Positions 52,751 to 53,827 of a DNA stretch of 53,827 nucleotides are shown here, piece after piece; position 1 is the stretch's first letter; each line of letters starts with the position of its first letter. The stretch comes from an uncultured Collinsella sp. Lineage in GTDB: Bacteria > Actinomycetota > Coriobacteriia > Coriobacteriales > Coriobacteriaceae. The DNA lies in contig CAAEOL010000017.1 of the NCBI GenBank assembly GCA_900757595.1, forward strand, positions 1-53,827, written 5' to 3'. The notes under the pieces were generated by a model, which had not been told where the DNA came from, searched no databases, and worked only from the letters and a program-made list of their open reading frames with translations. The position numbers and the translations under genes were made by a program.

Positions 52751-53713
52751 TTATCGCTTGTTCCTTTTTAGAGCTGTTGCAATGGACACTTCATGTCTAT
52801 GAAGCTCAAAGCGAAGTATTTTCTGATTAAGTCGGTCAAAGGCAATTCGTTTTGAATTGTCGCATGCTGTTCGCTTGTAATCAGGGCTTATTACTCCTTC
52901 GCAATCTGCGCTTTTTATGCATTGGGTGCACAGCTGAAATGCCCAACATTTTTTACATGAATCGCTGGTCAGCTTTGAAACATTGATTATCTTTTCAATT
53001 TGACCTAAATCAAATCCTGAATCCAATGTGCCGATATACATTTCCTTCGTTGTTTCGCTGACCCTTTCGCAAGGAAGAAGCGCTCCTGCTGTTGTCACAA
53101 ATAGACGCGTAACCCCTGGTTCGCATGGGCCACCGGGTATAGCTTTTGCTGGGATGTTCGAAGGTGCAAATCGCTTTATGTTTTGGTTGATGTTTGCAAG
53201 CGTATATGAAGCGAGCCTATCGTTGCGGTTTCCTTTTTCGATTTCGCGCTCATCCATAATTCTTGCTTTAAATAAGGCGTAATTTAGCTGACTTGAGAAC
53301 TCGTCATTGTAGGGGGCGATACGTCCGTTGCGTTCCAGGTAGTTGAATTGAACATCGCAATCTTCGATATCTTTATCATTTATAAAGGAAGAGACTGTTT
53401 TATAGATGTTGTTCGTGTCGACTACGGCATTAAAATGAACATATTTGTTGCGTTCAGGATGGCTGTCTAAAACCATATGAACATTGTCTATAACTGTTTG
53501 GTATGAGGACTTGCCATTAGCGTAATGCCTAGACTTATCATGGATTTGCTGCGGCCCGTCAAGACTGATTAACAAATAGAATTCATGCCCAGAATCGAAG
53601 AAGAATTTAACCATTTCTTCAGATAAAAGAGAGCAATTAGTTGTAATTCGAAATGAGATGTGTTTTCCTTCAAATACCTGCTCTGCATATTGAGTAATTG
53701 TCTTAAATTGTTT
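52751..53713 (-). CDS. Radical SAM/SPASM peptide maturase, C-terminal part (frame-broken upstream)
   Basis: About 320 residues are open in this frame; ATG 53614 is only an internal Met. Visible elements: GKHISFRITTNCSLL, the radical SAM barrel strand LLISLDGPQQIHDKSRHY, HFNAVVDTNN, and a SPASM domain with CEPG, PCERVSE, CKKCWAFQLCTQC and ACDNSKR. These mark a peptide-modifying radical SAM enzyme such as CbpB-type maturases. The AdoMet CxxxCxxC motif is missing from this frame: a TGA at 53716-53714 closes it upstream. The N-terminal coding appears in another frame before that point, so the gene is frameshifted or internally deleted, or the read contains an error. Confidence 0.8.
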   Translation of the reverse strand, partial: KQFKTITQYAEQVFEGKHISFRITTNCSLLSEEMVKFFFDSGHEFYLLISLDGPQQIHDKSRHYANGKSSYQTVIDNVHMVLDSHPERNKYVHFNAVVDTNNIYKTVSSFINDKDIEDCDVQFNYLERNGRIAPYNDEFSSQLNYALFKARIMDEREIEKGNRNDRLASYTLANINQNIKRFAPSNIPAKAIPGGPCEPGVTRLFVTTAGALLPCERVSETTKEMYIGTLDSGFDLGQIEKIINVSKLTSDSCKKCWAFQLCTQCIKSADCEGVISPDYKRTACDNSKRIAFDRLNQKILRFELHRHEVSIATALKRNKR

Positions 53714-53716
53714 TCA

Positions 53717-53827
53717 GAATGTCCTTTCGTGTATGAACGGTTTTCGTCTGCATACGTACCATAACGATAAACGTTTGGTGTCCAATGCGTAAATGTATCT
53801 TGATTTTCGTGAATCGCTTCTTCGGAA
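53717..53827 (-). pseudogene. Upstream fragment of the radical SAM gene in another frame
   Basis: Reading from the window edge on the minus strand, one frame stays open as SEEAIHENQDTFTHWTPNVY, then RYGTYADENRSYTKGHSENN, before sense is lost near 53710-53700. The sensible frame then shifts to FKTITQYAEQVFEGKHISF. Adding one T in the T-tract near 53705-53709 would join the two frames. A larger deletion at this point is also possible, because neither side shows CxxxCxxC. The 5' end of the gene lies beyond the window. Confidence 0.6.

Overview
The window is from a high-GC Gram-positive anaerobe. Gene content and order (ftsEX with a long disordered FtsE N-terminus, rnr, smpB, an EFR1-type ferredoxin, a GH4 alpha-glucoside operon, an [FeFe]-hydrogenase, a PTS-based MurNAc operon) fit a gut Coriobacteriia member, most likely Collinsella. 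This assignment is inference from gene content; no database was searched. Most of the window is GC-rich. The last ~3.2 kb (about 50.65 kb to the end) is clearly AT-rich and looks horizontally acquired.

Layout. 1-4.9 kb: a 128-nt hairpin, ftsE-ftsX and rnr. 5-12 kb: a serine recombinase, a VanZ-like protein, the MurNAc operon murR-murQ-murP-mupG, an ArsC-like reductase, a tandem hairpin array and a small MarR-related protein. 12.2-14.9 kb: tRNA-Gln, tRNA-Glu, a TPR-like protein, smpB, a flavin reductase and a 47-aa rubredoxin. 15-23 kb: mntH broken by an in-frame stop, flanked by two triple hairpin arrays, then gltB-gltD. 23.5-31.2 kb: an uncharacterised protein, an AbiEi/DUF559-like protein between hairpin elements, an amidohydrolase, a zinc-ribbon membrane protein and the copper operon copA-copZ-csoR. 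31.2-34.3 kb: a DEAD-box helicase with a long leader and RGG-type tail, then a 240-bp inverted-repeat element. 34.3-39.9 kb: EFR1 ferredoxin and an alpha-glucoside PTS operon (EIIA, BglG antiterminator, EIICB, GH4). 40-46.2 kb: a NuoF/GltD-type fusion, [FeFe]-hydrogenase HydA, and an ABC transporter whose permease and ATPase are one polypeptide. 46.2-50.6 kb: orphan RelB/DinJ antitoxin, CPBP protease, YgiQ and YoaK/DUF1275.

50.7-53.8 kb (minus strand) holds the most interesting system: a compact RiPP operon resembling the clostridial Clo7bot Cys-rich peptide systems. It has a radical SAM/SPASM maturase (frame-broken here, 5' end outside the window), a TIGR04066-like maturation protein, an acyl-carrier-related protein, a 59-aa precursor with five cysteines, and a LURP-one-like protein whose start overlaps the precursor gene.

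A second theme is repeats. Eleven 54-55-bp hairpins with near-identical 15-bp arms (TCTCGATCTGTAACA and its complement) lie in five intergenic regions. They sit in arrays with arms about every 40 bp, and their stems show compensatory base changes. A second tandem hairpin array (62-bp period) shares their loop core, and several GTCCCC-cored palindromes are also dispersed. I do not recognise the eleven-copy family as a described element.
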